Positions 32,713 to 40,119 of a DNA stretch of 40,119 bases are shown piece after piece. This DNA is from Fusobacterium perfoetens (GTDB lineage Bacteria > Fusobacteriota > Fusobacteriia > Fusobacteriales > Fusobacteriaceae). The notes beneath the pieces were generated by a model. The model made no database searches, had not been told where the DNA came from, and saw nothing but the letters and a program-made list of their open reading frames with translations. Position 1 is the first letter of the stretch, and each line of letters starts with the position of its first letter. Location of the stretch: contig NZ_JADYTX010000018.1 in the NCBI RefSeq assembly GCF_021531475.1, forward strand, positions 1 through 40,119, in the 5' to 3' direction. Position numbers and translations under genes: made by a program.

Positions 32713-33388
32713 TTTTATCTCCTATCTTTTTTTCATAATCAACAAACAACATAAAAAATACCACAACCAATCCCATTGCACCGAATAATACAGCTTTTTC
32801 TAAAAATATTTTAGTTAATTCTGCACTAATCATTCCACCACCTATAAAAGATATAATTATTCCAAAATAAAGGTTGCTTTTTCTAAAAGTCTCCCTTTTC
32901 TTATCTCTCATAAATTTATATAAAAATTCACTGGTACTTCTCAGATTTCCAGTACACATTGTTGAGGCATAAACATTTCCTCTAAATTTTTTAAATGTAT
33001 CTACCTGAAGTGAACATACAAAAGATACCAAGACATTGGCTATTATATCATATTTTCCTATTGGAATAAAACTTACTCCCAAAAGAGTTACTATTTCCAA
33101 AAGTAAAATTCCCTGTCTCCAATGAAAATTTTCTTTATTACATTTTTCTCTTACAAACTCAGCTATTAAAACCCCAAGAACAAAAGCTGTTATTGGCATA
33201 AAATATTCAAAAGCACTCCACCATTTTTTCTCAATAAGACTTATCCCAAATAAAACTATATTTCCTGTCTGAACATTTGCAAAAACTTTCCCTCTACAAA
33301 CATAAGTATGAACATCTAAAAATCCACCAACCAGAGCAAGTATAATCCCTATCCGATACCTTTCAGACATCTGAACTTCTTTTTCCAA
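32702..33388 (-). CDS. DUF1275 (YoaK-type) membrane protein
   Basis: A 228-residue integral membrane protein with about six hydrophobic segments. It carries the family N-terminus: IGIILALVGGFLDVHTYVCRGKVFANVQTGNIVLFG, and later CSLQVDTFKKFRGNVYASTMCTGNLRS. Function unknown; the family is often called YoaK. Three starts are possible: GTG 33397, TTG 33388 and ATG 33370. AAGGAG lies eight bases before the TTG, so I prefer 33388. It overlaps the PHP gene by 11 bases. Confidence 0.8.
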   Translation of the reverse strand: MEKEVQMSERYRIGIILALVGGFLDVHTYVCRGKVFANVQTGNIVLFGISLIEKKWWSAFEYFMPITAFVLGVLIAEFVREKCNKENFHWRQGILLLEIVTLLGVSFIPIGKYDIIANVLVSFVCSLQVDTFKKFRGNVYASTMCTGNLRSTSEFLYKFMRDKKRETFRKSNLYFGIIISFIGGGMISAELTKIFLEKAVLFGAMGLVVVFFMLFVDYEKKIGDKNVL

Positions 33389-33454
33389 TGTTATCACTCC
33401 TTAATCCTAAAACTTACAACTAATTATATCATAATAAAAAAAATAAAAAAATAG

Positions 33455-33483
33455 TTGACAAATTTATTTTTTTTGTGTATTAT
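33455..33483 (+). promoter_or_regulatory. Promoter of metQ
   Basis: TTGACA (33455-33460), a 17-base spacer and TATTAT (33478-33483), directly upstream of the SAM riboswitch. Confidence 0.75.
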
Positions 33484-33499
33484 ACTTGCAAATAAAAAA

Positions 33500-33587
33500 T
33501 ATCCATCAAGAGAGACGGAGGGACTGGCCCTGAGATGTTTCAGCAACCTACTTTATGTGTGGTGCTAATTCCTGTAGATGGCAGATA
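33500..33587 (+). promoter_or_regulatory. SAM-I riboswitch (S-box) controlling metQ
   Basis: Conserved S-box segments are present in order: CAAGAGAGACGGAGGGACTGGCCC, then a short P3 stem and GCAACC, then GGTGCTAATTCC with the following stem. P1 can form between CCATC (33503-33507) and GATGG (33577-33581), extended by TATC/GATA. A terminator follows. SAM binding should stop transcription of the methionine-type binding protein. Confidence 0.92.
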
Positions 33588-33611
33588 CAAGCTACTATCT
33601 TTAAAATAATT

Positions 33612-33653
33612 TCTCCAAATTCTTGATCGATTTTAAGAAGTTGGAGATTTTTT
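33612..33653 (+). terminator. Riboswitch-controlled terminator before metQ
   Basis: TCTCCAA (33612-33618) pairs with TTGGAGA (33641-33647), with an inner TTCTT/AAGAA stem, followed by TTTTTT. It is located between the SAM aptamer and the metQ ribosome binding site. Confidence 0.85.
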
Positions 33654-33706
33654 ATTAAGAGTGATATTTTTTATAATTTATAAAAATTTTTCAAGGAGAT
33701 GATAGT

Positions 33707-34492
33707 ATGAAATTATCAAAAACTTTACTTACTTCTGTTTTAACTTTTGCTTTATTTGGAAATTCGACTTTCTCTAAAACTCTTAAGGTAGGAGCTTCAC
33801 CTGTTCCTCACGGAGAAATATTAGAAGTGGTTAAACCTGAACTTGCTAAAAAAGGAATAGACCTAGAAATTATTGAGTTTAATGAATATGTTACTCCTAA
33901 CTTAGCTTTAGCTGATAAAAGTTTAGATGCAAACTTTTTCCAACATATTCCATATTTAGAAAAATTCAGAGAGGAAAGAAATCTAAAAATCTCTTCTGTT
34001 GGTGATGTTATTATTTCTCCAATAGCAATCTATTCTAATAAATATAAATCTCTTGAAGAAATTCAAAAAGGAGATACTATAGCTATTCCAAGTGACCCAT
34101 CTAACGGTGGTAGAGCTTTACTTTTACTTCATAACTCTGGGGTTATAACTTTAAAAGACCCTACTGATCTTTATGTAACAGAGTTTGATATTGTAAAAAA
34201 TCCTAAAAAATTAAAATTCAAATCTATTGAAGCTCCTCAACTTCCTCGTGTTCTAAATGATGTTGATGTGGCTGTTATAAATGGAAACTATGCTTTACAA
34301 GCTGGAATTTCTCCTACAAAAGACGCTATCAAAATCGAGGGAAAAGATTCTCCTTATGTTAATGTAGTAGTTGTAAGAGATGAAAATATAAATGATCCTG
34401 ATGTTAAAGAATTAGTTAACGAATTACAATCTGAAAAAGTAAAAAAATTCGTTGATGAAAAATATCAAGGTTCTATCATCACTACTTTTTAA
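33707..34492 (+). CDS. metQ: MetQ/NlpA-type methionine ABC transporter substrate-binding protein
   Basis: A 261-residue solute-binding protein for methionine, judged by the family fold and the S-box upstream. It shows LKVGASPVPHGEILEVVKPELAKKGIDLEI, ALADKSLDANFFQHIPYLE, IAIPSDPSNGGRALLLLHNSGVI and VAVINGNYALQAG, all conserved in MetQ. The signal peptide (MKLSKTLLTSVLTFALFGNSTFS) has no lipobox cysteine, whereas most MetQ proteins are lipoproteins, so this one may be free in the periplasm. No metN or metI is adjacent. Its stop codon overlaps the stop of the convergent MerR gene. Confidence 0.9.
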   Translation: MKLSKTLLTSVLTFALFGNSTFSKTLKVGASPVPHGEILEVVKPELAKKGIDLEIIEFNEYVTPNLALADKSLDANFFQHIPYLEKFREERNLKISSVGDVIISPIAIYSNKYKSLEEIQKGDTIAIPSDPSNGGRALLLLHNSGVITLKDPTDLYVTEFDIVKNPKKLKFKSIEAPQLPRVLNDVDVAVINGNYALQAGISPTKDAIKIEGKDSPYVNVVVVRDENINDPDVKELVNELQSEKVKKFVDEKYQGSIITTF

Positions 34493-35316
34493 TTTTTACT
34501 TTCAATGGGGATAAGGACTTTAAATAGTCCCCCCACACCTTTTTCAGTTAAGATAGAAAATTCTTCGGCTATTTCAATTACATAATTTTTAGGAATAAAA
34601 TTTTCATTTATTACATATTTTTTTAAATTTTTATAGCTTTCAAACAAGCTTGTATAGGAATCACTAAAATTCATTAGAAAATGCTCTCCTATATAAAGCT
34701 CTTCACTTTTTTCTAATAAAATTTTATTTGGCACTATAATCCCGATTTTCTTTACAGGAATTATACTATCTCTACCCAATTTTTCTATATTACTTATATC
34801 TGTTATAGTTATATATTTTACTTCCTCTATTCCATTTTTCTTAGCTATTTGATGAAGTTTTTCATAATTCATAGCCATTTCTGCTTCATCTATTTGATTT
34901 TTCATTTTAAGAAAATAACAATTTATTTTTTCTATCTTTCCAAAACTTATTTTCTTTCCAATCTCCTCAGAAAATTCTTTCATATTTTTTATTTTTTTCT
35001 GAATTTTTTCTTTGGATTTTTGTAGCTCATCTATTTTTAAATCAATTTCATCTACTTTATTTTCTAAAAACTCTATACTTTTATCAGAATTTTTTAACTC
35101 TGTAAACTCTTTTATCTCCTCTAATGAAAAACCAGCTTTTTTCAAAGTCAGCAAGAAAAAAAGTTCCCAAATCTGTTCATTTGAATAATATCTATAACCA
35201 TTAATCTCATCTACAATATATGGCACTAAAATATTTTTTTTATGATAAAAAATAAGAGTTTGTCTTGATATATTAAAAATTTTCGCCATCTCTGATATCT
35301 TATATCTATTTTTCAT
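34489..35316 (-). CDS. MerR family regulator with effector-binding domain (BmrR-like)
   Basis: A 275-residue regulator. Residues 5-75 form the MerR winged helix (YKISEMAKIFNISRQTLIFYHKKNIL, GYRYYSNEQIWELFFLLTLKKAGFSLEEIKEF). A long coiled coil follows (about 80-120, ENKVDEIDLKIDELQKSKEKIQKKI). The C-terminal half is a GyrI-like/effector-binding domain of the kind that binds bulky drugs in BmrR. It is divergent from a MATE pump, with a long-spacer promoter between them, so it probably activates that pump in response to a toxic compound. It converges on metQ and the two stop codons overlap. Confidence 0.87.
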   Translation of the reverse strand: MKNRYKISEMAKIFNISRQTLIFYHKKNILVPYIVDEINGYRYYSNEQIWELFFLLTLKKAGFSLEEIKEFTELKNSDKSIEFLENKVDEIDLKIDELQKSKEKIQKKIKNMKEFSEEIGKKISFGKIEKINCYFLKMKNQIDEAEMAMNYEKLHQIAKKNGIEEVKYITITDISNIEKLGRDSIIPVKKIGIIVPNKILLEKSEELYIGEHFLMNFSDSYTSLFESYKNLKKYVINENFIPKNYVIEIAEEFSILTEKGVGGLFKVLIPIESKN

Positions 35317-35325
35317 CTTTTCTCC

Positions 35326-35357
35326 TTGACTGTATAGTTTAGTATATAGTTTATAAT
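35326..35357 (+). promoter_or_regulatory. MerR-type promoter of the MATE pump, 20-base spacer
   Basis: TTGACT (35326-35331) and TATAAT (35352-35357) are 20 bases apart, too far for ordinary RNA polymerase recognition and typical of MerR-activated promoters, which twist the DNA. The spacer contains the imperfect dyad CTGTATA/TATATAG and a direct repeat of TATAGTTTA. Confidence 0.6.
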
Positions 35358-35418
35358 ACCATAGAAAAGATTTTTTTTCACTATTTTTTAAGGAGGTATT
35401 GTTAAATCTTAATTATTT

Positions 35419-36753
35419 ATGGAAAATAAAAATATTTTAGAAAATGAAAATATAACGAAACTATTTTTTAAATTTGCTATTCCAAGTATTTTTGGAATGC
35501 TTATAGTTTCACTTCAAATTATGGTTGATGGAATGTTTCTTGGACAAAACGTTGGTCCGATGGGACTTGCTGCTGTAAATCTTTCTATGCCCCTTATCAA
35601 TTTTCTTATGAGTATAGGACTAATGATTTGTGTAGGGGGAGGAGTTATCACAAGTATTTACAAGGGAAATAAAAAAATAAAAAAATCCCGTGAAATTACT
35701 ACTATCACTTTGGGACTTTTGATATTTGTTTTAGAATTTTTATCTATTATTGTCCTTATAAAACTTGATTTTTTTATCAAAGTTTTGGGAGCTAATGAAA
35801 ATATATACCCTTATGTAAGAGCATATATGATTCCTATGATGATTGGAGCTTTTTTTTATACTGCCCCTATTTTTACAGAAACTTTTGTAAAAATAGAGGA
35901 AAAACCAAATTTTGTTTTTATTAGTGGACTTACTTGTTTAGTTTTTAATGTTATTTTAGATTATCTACTTATTGTAAGACTTAAATTAGGTATGACTGGA
36001 GGAGCTAGTGCCACTATTATAGCTTGTGCTTTTGGATTCTTTGCTCTTTTACCAAATTTACGTTTTAAACTTCCTAGAAAAAAAATTGGATATTACATAA
36101 ATGATATAAAAAATATTTTCTACAACGGAAGTTCTGAGATGCTTTCAGTAGTTTCTTCAACATTTGCTATGTATCTATTTAATCTAGTTATTATGGATAA
36201 AATTGGAGTTTTGGGAGTATCGGCTCTGACAATAGTATTTTATATCAATCAACTTTTAAATATTAGTCTTTATGGACTTTCCCAAGCTTTACAGCCGTTA
36301 GTTGCATATAATCTTGGAGCTAGACATCTAGATAAAATCAAAAAAGTTTTAAAAGTTTCTCTTATTACAGGGGGAAGTTTGGGAGTTATTGCATATGTGG
36401 GAAGTCATCTTTGGGGAACTCTTATTATTAAAATTTTTTCAAAAGGTAATCAAGAGCTTATTGAGCTAGCAGGAACAGCATTATTTTATGTGAGTTTTGC
36501 TTACTTAATTTCTTTTGCAAATATAATCTCTACATCTTTTCTGACTTCTATTGAAAAACCTTTAGAGTCAGTTATCGTTTCAATGGGAAGATCTATTATA
36601 TTTATTGCTATTCCACTATTTATTCTTCCAAATATTATTGGCTCAAAAGGGATTTGGCTTTCAATTCCCATAGCTGAGATTTTATGTTTGATAGTTAGTT
36701 TCTATCTTATGAAAAAATCTATTTTATACTTAGAAAGAAAATTAAAATATTAA
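35419..36753 (+). CDS. MATE family efflux transporter (MerR-controlled)
   Basis: A 444-residue inner-membrane antiporter with about 12 membrane segments. It opens ENITKLFFKFAIPSIFGMLIVSLQIMVDGMFLGQNVGPMGLAAVNLSMP, the usual MATE N-terminal helix pair, and has the second pseudo-repeat from about residue 235 (NGSSEMLSVVSSTFAMYLFNLVI). MATE pumps expel cationic drugs or metabolites using sodium or proton gradients. The best AAGGAGG (35390-35396) lies 22 bases before this ATG, an abnormal distance; an in-frame stop (TAA) lies shortly upstream, so no earlier start exists. It is divergent from the MerR gene and ends at repeat copy 2. Confidence 0.88.
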   Translation: MENKNILENENITKLFFKFAIPSIFGMLIVSLQIMVDGMFLGQNVGPMGLAAVNLSMPLINFLMSIGLMICVGGGVITSIYKGNKKIKKSREITTITLGLLIFVLEFLSIIVLIKLDFFIKVLGANENIYPYVRAYMIPMMIGAFFYTAPIFTETFVKIEEKPNFVFISGLTCLVFNVILDYLLIVRLKLGMTGGASATIIACAFGFFALLPNLRFKLPRKKIGYYINDIKNIFYNGSSEMLSVVSSTFAMYLFNLVIMDKIGVLGVSALTIVFYINQLLNISLYGLSQALQPLVAYNLGARHLDKIKKVLKVSLITGGSLGVIAYVGSHLWGTLIIKIFSKGNQELIELAGTALFYVSFAYLISFANIISTSFLTSIEKPLESVIVSMGRSIIFIAIPLFILPNIIGSKGIWLSIPIAEILCLIVSFYLMKKSILYLERKLKY

Positions 36754-36777
36754 TTATTGAGACTTTCATATTTTTAA

Positions 36778-36959
36778 TTAAAAAGAATATAGATTAAAAA
36801 TTACGGAAATTATGAAGAAAAATTAGAGTTATAAAGCGATATCGAATGCTAAAAATCACAACTGTTTAAGCATAGCGAGTTTTGTGATTTTAACGAGATG
36901 AGCTTTTAATAAATCAATTTTTCGTAATCTGCAGTAATTTTTAATCTTATTTTTCTTAA
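36778..36959. repeat. Palindromic repeat element, copy 2 (core only)
   Basis: It matches the core of copy 1 (22138-22320) over 182 of 183 positions with about 12 substitutions and one deletion, in the same orientation. The outer terminal repeats seen in copy 1 have decayed (GAGACTTTCAT on the left). It lies between the convergent MATE and LysR genes. One base pair in the central stem has changed on both sides: ACGCT/AGCGT in copy 1 is ATGCT/AGCAT here. Confidence 0.8.
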
Positions 36960-36961
36960 GT

Positions 36962-37879
36962 TTATAAAATATTTATTTTTTTACTATTTTTTTCTGAATA
37001 ATATTTTATCATATTTTCAAGTTCTTGTGCTGCTATACTTAGACAATGTCTTTTTCTTTTTACAAAACAAATATTTCTTTCTGGAATTTTCTCTTTCAAA
37101 TTTAATCTATATACTGTTTCTTCTGATAAATTTTCTAAAAATATTTCAGGAAGAAAACCTATTCCTAAATTAATTTTCACAAGAGGGAGTATCTGATCTA
37201 CCGTAGCCACTTCAATACTTGGAGAAAAATCAATCCCCTCTTTCAAAAAGAAATTTGAATAAAATTCATATGTTTTTGTCTGTTTGTTCATAGAGATCAA
37301 AGGATATTCTACTAATTCTGATAAAGATAATTTTCTATTTACCAATTCTAAAAAAGTCGATCCACATACAGCTATCTCTTTAAATCTTTTTATTACCATA
37401 TTCTCTAGGTTAGAGGTAATTTCAAAAGGAGAAGTTATCACAGCCATATCCACAATCCCCTCTTTTAGAGCAGTAATTGCTTGAGGAGTTGAGTAATTTG
37501 ATATACAAATTCTAACTTTCGGATATTTTTGTTTATATTCTTTTAATACAGGCAAAAGAAAAGAATGAAGAGCAATCTCACTTGCTCCAAGAAAAATTGT
37601 ACCACTTTGAAGATTTTTATTCAGAGCTATCTCTTTTTCCCCAGCCTCGATTTGTTCCACCGCTATTTTTACATATTCAAACATTTTTTCCCCCTCAGGT
37701 GTTAAATTAACTCCTTGATGAGATCTAATAAATAAAGTACAGCCTAACTCATATTCCAAAGTTTTTATTATCCTTGTAATATTTGGTTGATTATTTTGTA
37801 AAAACATAGAGGCTCGTGTTATACTTTTATATTTTGCCACATAATAAAAAACTTTATAATACTCATAATTTATATTCAT
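36962..37879 (-). CDS. LysR family transcriptional regulator
   Basis: A 305-residue LTTR. The N-terminal helix-turn-helix is NYEYYKVFYYVAKYKSITRASMFLQNNQPNITRIIKTLEYELGCTLFIR (about 4-52), followed by the linker helix and a substrate-binding-like effector domain (about 90-290). The ATG precedes a normal LTTR N-terminus. It is divergent from a MATE pump and probably controls it, as is usual for LysR genes that face their target. The effector is unknown. The 3' end abuts repeat copy 2. Confidence 0.9.
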   Translation of the reverse strand: MNINYEYYKVFYYVAKYKSITRASMFLQNNQPNITRIIKTLEYELGCTLFIRSHQGVNLTPEGEKMFEYVKIAVEQIEAGEKEIALNKNLQSGTIFLGASEIALHSFLLPVLKEYKQKYPKVRICISNYSTPQAITALKEGIVDMAVITSPFEITSNLENMVIKRFKEIAVCGSTFLELVNRKLSLSELVEYPLISMNKQTKTYEFYSNFFLKEGIDFSPSIEVATVDQILPLVKINLGIGFLPEIFLENLSEETVYRLNLKEKIPERNICFVKRKRHCLSIAAQELENMIKYYSEKNSKKINIL

Positions 37880-37912
37880 AAAATACTCCCCATACTATTT
37901 TCATATATCTAC

Positions 37913-37952
37913 AATACTAAATATATATTTTACATATGATTTTATTAGTATT
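37913..37952. promoter_or_regulatory. Inverted repeat between lysR and the second MATE gene
   Basis: AATACTAA (37913-37920) and TTAGTATT (37945-37952) are perfect inverted copies 24 bases apart in the divergent intergenic region. They could be LysR-binding half sites, although the spacing is longer than the usual T-N11-A box. Confidence 0.35.
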
Positions 37953-38024
37953 ATAATATATATAATTTTGTTTTTCAATGATTATATACAATTTAAAATT
38001 TATAATATATTATAGGAGGAAAAA

Positions 38025-39413
38025 ATGAAATCTTTGGAAAAAGAAACCCAAGATCCTAAAAAGTCAAATTCTCCAAATAAAGATTTGACAGTAGGAAAAC
38101 CTGAAACTGTATTATGGCAATTCTGTTTGCCTTTGTTTGGAAGTATTATTTTTCAACAACTGTATAATATCGCTGACAGTCTTATAGCAGGAAAATTTAT
38201 AGGAGAAAACGCCCTTGCTGCTGTAGGAAATGGTTATGAAATTACTTTAATTTTTATAGCTTTTGCTTTTGGAAGTAATATCGGTTGTTCTGTTATTGTT
38301 TCTCAATTTTTTGGAGCTAAAGATTATGGCAAAATGAAAACAACAGTTCATACTGCCATGATTTCTAGTGCTGTACTTTGTTTAAGTTTAATGGTTATTG
38401 GTATTGGATTTTGTGATTCTTTACTTCATTTAATTAATACCCCTCCAGAACTTTTCCAAGATTCAAAACTTTATCTTGATATTTATGTTTGGGGACTTCC
38501 TTTTGTATTTTTCTACAATATTGCTACAGGGATATTTTCAGCTCTAGGAGATTCAAAAACTCCATTCTTCTTTCTTGTAGTTTCATCTCTATCAAATATA
38601 GCTGTTGATATTTTATTTGTTACGACTTTCAATATGGGAGTTGCTGGAGTTGCTTGGGCTACTTTCTTATGCCAAGGAATAAGTTGTATTTTAGCTATCT
38701 CTGTTGTATTTAATAGACTAAAAAAAATAAAAACAACTGAAAAAGGACTGATTTTCTCTTGGAATATTCTAAAAAAAATCGCCTTTATTGCTGTACCAAG
38801 TATCTTCCAACAAAGTTTTATCTCAGTGGGAAATGTTATTATTCAAAGTGTTATCAATAGCTTTGGTTCTGGGGTTATTGCTGGATACTCAGCCTCTGTA
38901 AAACTTAATAATTTAGTAATAACATCTTTTACAACTTTAGGAAACGGTATTTCTAACTATACAGCACAAAATATTGGTGCTGGTAAACTTGAAAGAATTA
39001 AAAATGGATTTTTTGCAGGTCTAAAACTTGTTTGGATTTTGTGTGTTCCTCTTATTATTATATATTTCTTTGCAGGAAAATATCTTCTATATATGTTTAT
39101 GGACGAACCAACTATTGCTGCTACAAAATCAGGAATTAATTTCTTAAGAATTTTATCACCTTTCTATTTTGTTATCTCTGCAAAATTAGTTGCTGATGGT
39201 ATTCTTCGTGGAGCTGGAATGATGAATAAATTTATGATAGCCACTCTTACAGATTTAATTCTTAGAGTTGTTTTAGCAATAGTTTTAGCAAAAACATCTT
39301 TAGGATCAAATGGTATCTGGTGTGCTTGGCCTATTGGTTGGTCTGTAGCTGCAATACTTTCTATCAAATTTTATCATTCAGGAAAATGGTATTCTCAAAA
39401 GAAAAACTCTTAA
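38025..39413 (+). CDS. MATE family efflux transporter (LysR-associated)
   Basis: A 462-residue inner-membrane protein with about 12 membrane segments and a polar N-terminal extension of roughly 25 residues. It shows LPLFGSIIFQQLYNIADSLIAGKFIGENALAAVGNGYE, the MATE signature region, and the second half starts at about 245 (KKIAFIAVPSIFQQSFISVGNVIIQSVIN). It differs clearly from the first MATE gene, so the two are not recent duplicates. AGGAGG lies six bases before the ATG. It is divergent from the LysR gene and ends at an intrinsic terminator. Substrate unknown. Confidence 0.9.
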   Translation: MKSLEKETQDPKKSNSPNKDLTVGKPETVLWQFCLPLFGSIIFQQLYNIADSLIAGKFIGENALAAVGNGYEITLIFIAFAFGSNIGCSVIVSQFFGAKDYGKMKTTVHTAMISSAVLCLSLMVIGIGFCDSLLHLINTPPELFQDSKLYLDIYVWGLPFVFFYNIATGIFSALGDSKTPFFFLVVSSLSNIAVDILFVTTFNMGVAGVAWATFLCQGISCILAISVVFNRLKKIKTTEKGLIFSWNILKKIAFIAVPSIFQQSFISVGNVIIQSVINSFGSGVIAGYSASVKLNNLVITSFTTLGNGISNYTAQNIGAGKLERIKNGFFAGLKLVWILCVPLIIIYFFAGKYLLYMFMDEPTIAATKSGINFLRILSPFYFVISAKLVADGILRGAGMMNKFMIATLTDLILRVVLAIVLAKTSLGSNGIWCAWPIGWSVAAILSIKFYHSGKWYSQKKNS

Positions 39414-39460
39414 TTTTTAAAAACTTATTAATTTTTCTTTTCCATAAAGAATATATAAAA

Positions 39461-39496
39461 AAAGGTTATTGCTTTTAAACTAGTAATAACCTTTTT
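39461..39496 (+). terminator. Terminator of the second MATE gene
   Basis: AAAGGTTATT (39461-39470) pairs with AATAACCTTT (39485-39494), followed by further T; A residues before it also allow minus-strand use. Confidence 0.8.
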
Positions 39497-39828
39497 ATTT
39501 TAATTATTTTATTTCTTCTAAAAAGTATTTTATATAATATAAATATCTTTTAAATACTTCTCTTCTGTAAATTAAATCTCTTTCTCTTTTTAATTCTTTT
39601 AAATTTATTTCCTCTAAATCTATAAACAATAGTATCTATATTTTTAATTTTAAATAATCTCTCTTTTACTTCTCTACAAGTAATTTCTCTAATTCCGTAT
39701 CAATAAAAATATTTCTGCTATATCAAAAAAATTTTAAATTTCATAATTTCTAATTTTTTATAAAAATAAATATCTTCTTTATACTAAAACTTACTAAATT
39801 TTTTTATTTTCTATAAAATATATAAAAA
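39497..39828. other. Gene-free AT-rich stretch
   Basis: About 330 very AT-rich bases between the terminator of the MATE gene and the terminator of the rRNA operon. The minus strand is purine-rich and holds short open frames, the longest being about 41 codons without a ribosome binding site. I see no convincing gene, repeat or RNA. Confidence 0.6.
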
Positions 39829-39861
39829 AGTTGACTTGAAAATTAATACCTCAAATCAACT
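39829..39861 (-). terminator. Probable terminator of the rRNA operon entering from the right
   Basis: On the minus strand AGTTGA-T-TTGA (39861-39851) pairs with TCAA-G-TCAACT (39839-39829), followed by TTTTTT. It is the first good minus-strand terminator beyond the candidate 5S rRNA 3' end. Confidence 0.65.
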
Positions 39862-40095
39862 CCACTCATACAATATTTAATATTCTTGTCAGCTTTTTTC
39901 TAAAGAATATTCATTATTAAAATGAAAATAAATAATTAAAAAATAAAATCAACTCGAAATGCCAAAGAAAATGCTCCAGCTTTTAAATAACTTTATTTTT
40001 TCTATTCTTAAATAAAAAATCAACTTTATAATTCTCTTCCCATTAAAAGTCTTTCCAAAATTATCACTTTTTCCAACTTTTACAAAAAATTAAAA

Positions 40096-40119
40096 AGTTG
40101 GCAAGTTCCTATCCTCCCA
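40096..40119 (-). rRNA. rrf: 5S rRNA, 3' end only (partial, continues beyond the window)
   Basis: Read on the minus strand from the window edge, TGGGAGGATAGGAACTTGCC then AAC matches the 3' portion of bacterial 5S rRNA (E. coli has GCGAGAGUAGGGAACUGCC at this place), including the loop E/helix IV GAG-A-UAGG region and the closing GCC. Only about 24 bases are inside the window, so the call rests on a short match. A rRNA operon would thus run leftward toward the MATE gene. Confidence 0.55.

Noticed and set aside
35419-39413. The two MATE genes as a tandem duplication
   Set aside because: Their proteins differ in length, N-terminus and most residues, and they have different regulators (MerR and LysR).
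39504-39634. A minus-strand open frame of about 41 codons in the gene-free right end
   Set aside because: It has no ribosome binding site or good start, matches no family I know, and such frames are common on the purine-rich strand of AT-rich DNA.
40073-40101. CCAACTTTT/AAAAGTTGG hairpin as the rRNA operon terminator
   Set aside because: On the minus strand it is followed by GGAAAAAG, not a T run; the hairpin at 39829-39861 fits better.

Overview
The window is AT-rich DNA (roughly 30% GC by eye) with strong AGGAGG ribosome binding sites and short intergenic gaps. It mixes Firmicute-like genes (rqcH, long hpf, T-tract-coupled riboswitches) with a FadL-type outer-membrane porin and a LolCDE-like exporter. 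This points to a Fusobacterium-type organism; the genus is inferred from gene content and style, not from a marker gene. The right edge appears to enter an rRNA operon: the last ~24 bases look like the 3' end of a 5S rRNA on the minus strand.

Left part (1-9300). A minus-strand unit hpt-rsmA-DUF4911 is divergent from a compact plus-strand operon: a kinase-less PASTA protein, rsgA (apparently with an ATT start), rpe, a MarR-FeoA fusion, rqcH and a chloramphenicol acetyltransferase-like gene. A strong promoter then reads through a 22-codon leader ORF and an intrinsic terminator into an M20 amidohydrolase and an amino-acid-binding protein, which looks like an attenuator.

Middle (9300-22340). A minus-strand run holds a membrane diguanylate cyclase, cca, an iron-sulfur-flavoprotein-like reductase, an ABC exporter, a NUDIX protein, an ankyrin protein and a three-domain aminopeptidase P. 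A plus-strand run follows: DUF1232 protein, LolC/E-like permease, LolD-like ATPase, long HPF and a D-2-hydroxyacid dehydrogenase. A 183-bp palindromic repeat closes this part.

Nitrosative-stress and thiamine block (22340-29640). ridA and hcp (hybrid cluster protein) run leftward. hcp faces a Crp/Fnr regulator whose reading frame is broken at a T7 tract, followed by a two-cluster ferredoxin-like protein. The same GTTGC-N4-GCAAC palindrome sits at about -41.5 of both hcp and the ferredoxin gene, so the three genes look like one regulon. thiS-thiG-thiH-thiF-thiE form a minus-strand operon behind a TPP riboswitch and terminator.

Right part (29640-40119). TetR-FadL operon, histidinol-phosphatase-like PHP protein with a DUF1275 membrane protein, a SAM-I riboswitch controlling an orphan MetQ-type binding protein, a MerR regulator divergent from a MATE pump, a second copy of the palindromic repeat, a LysR regulator divergent from a second MATE pump, then about 700 bases without a convincing protein gene, occupied by terminators and the trailer of the rRNA operon. 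Both copies of the palindromic repeat lie between convergent genes, in the same orientation.
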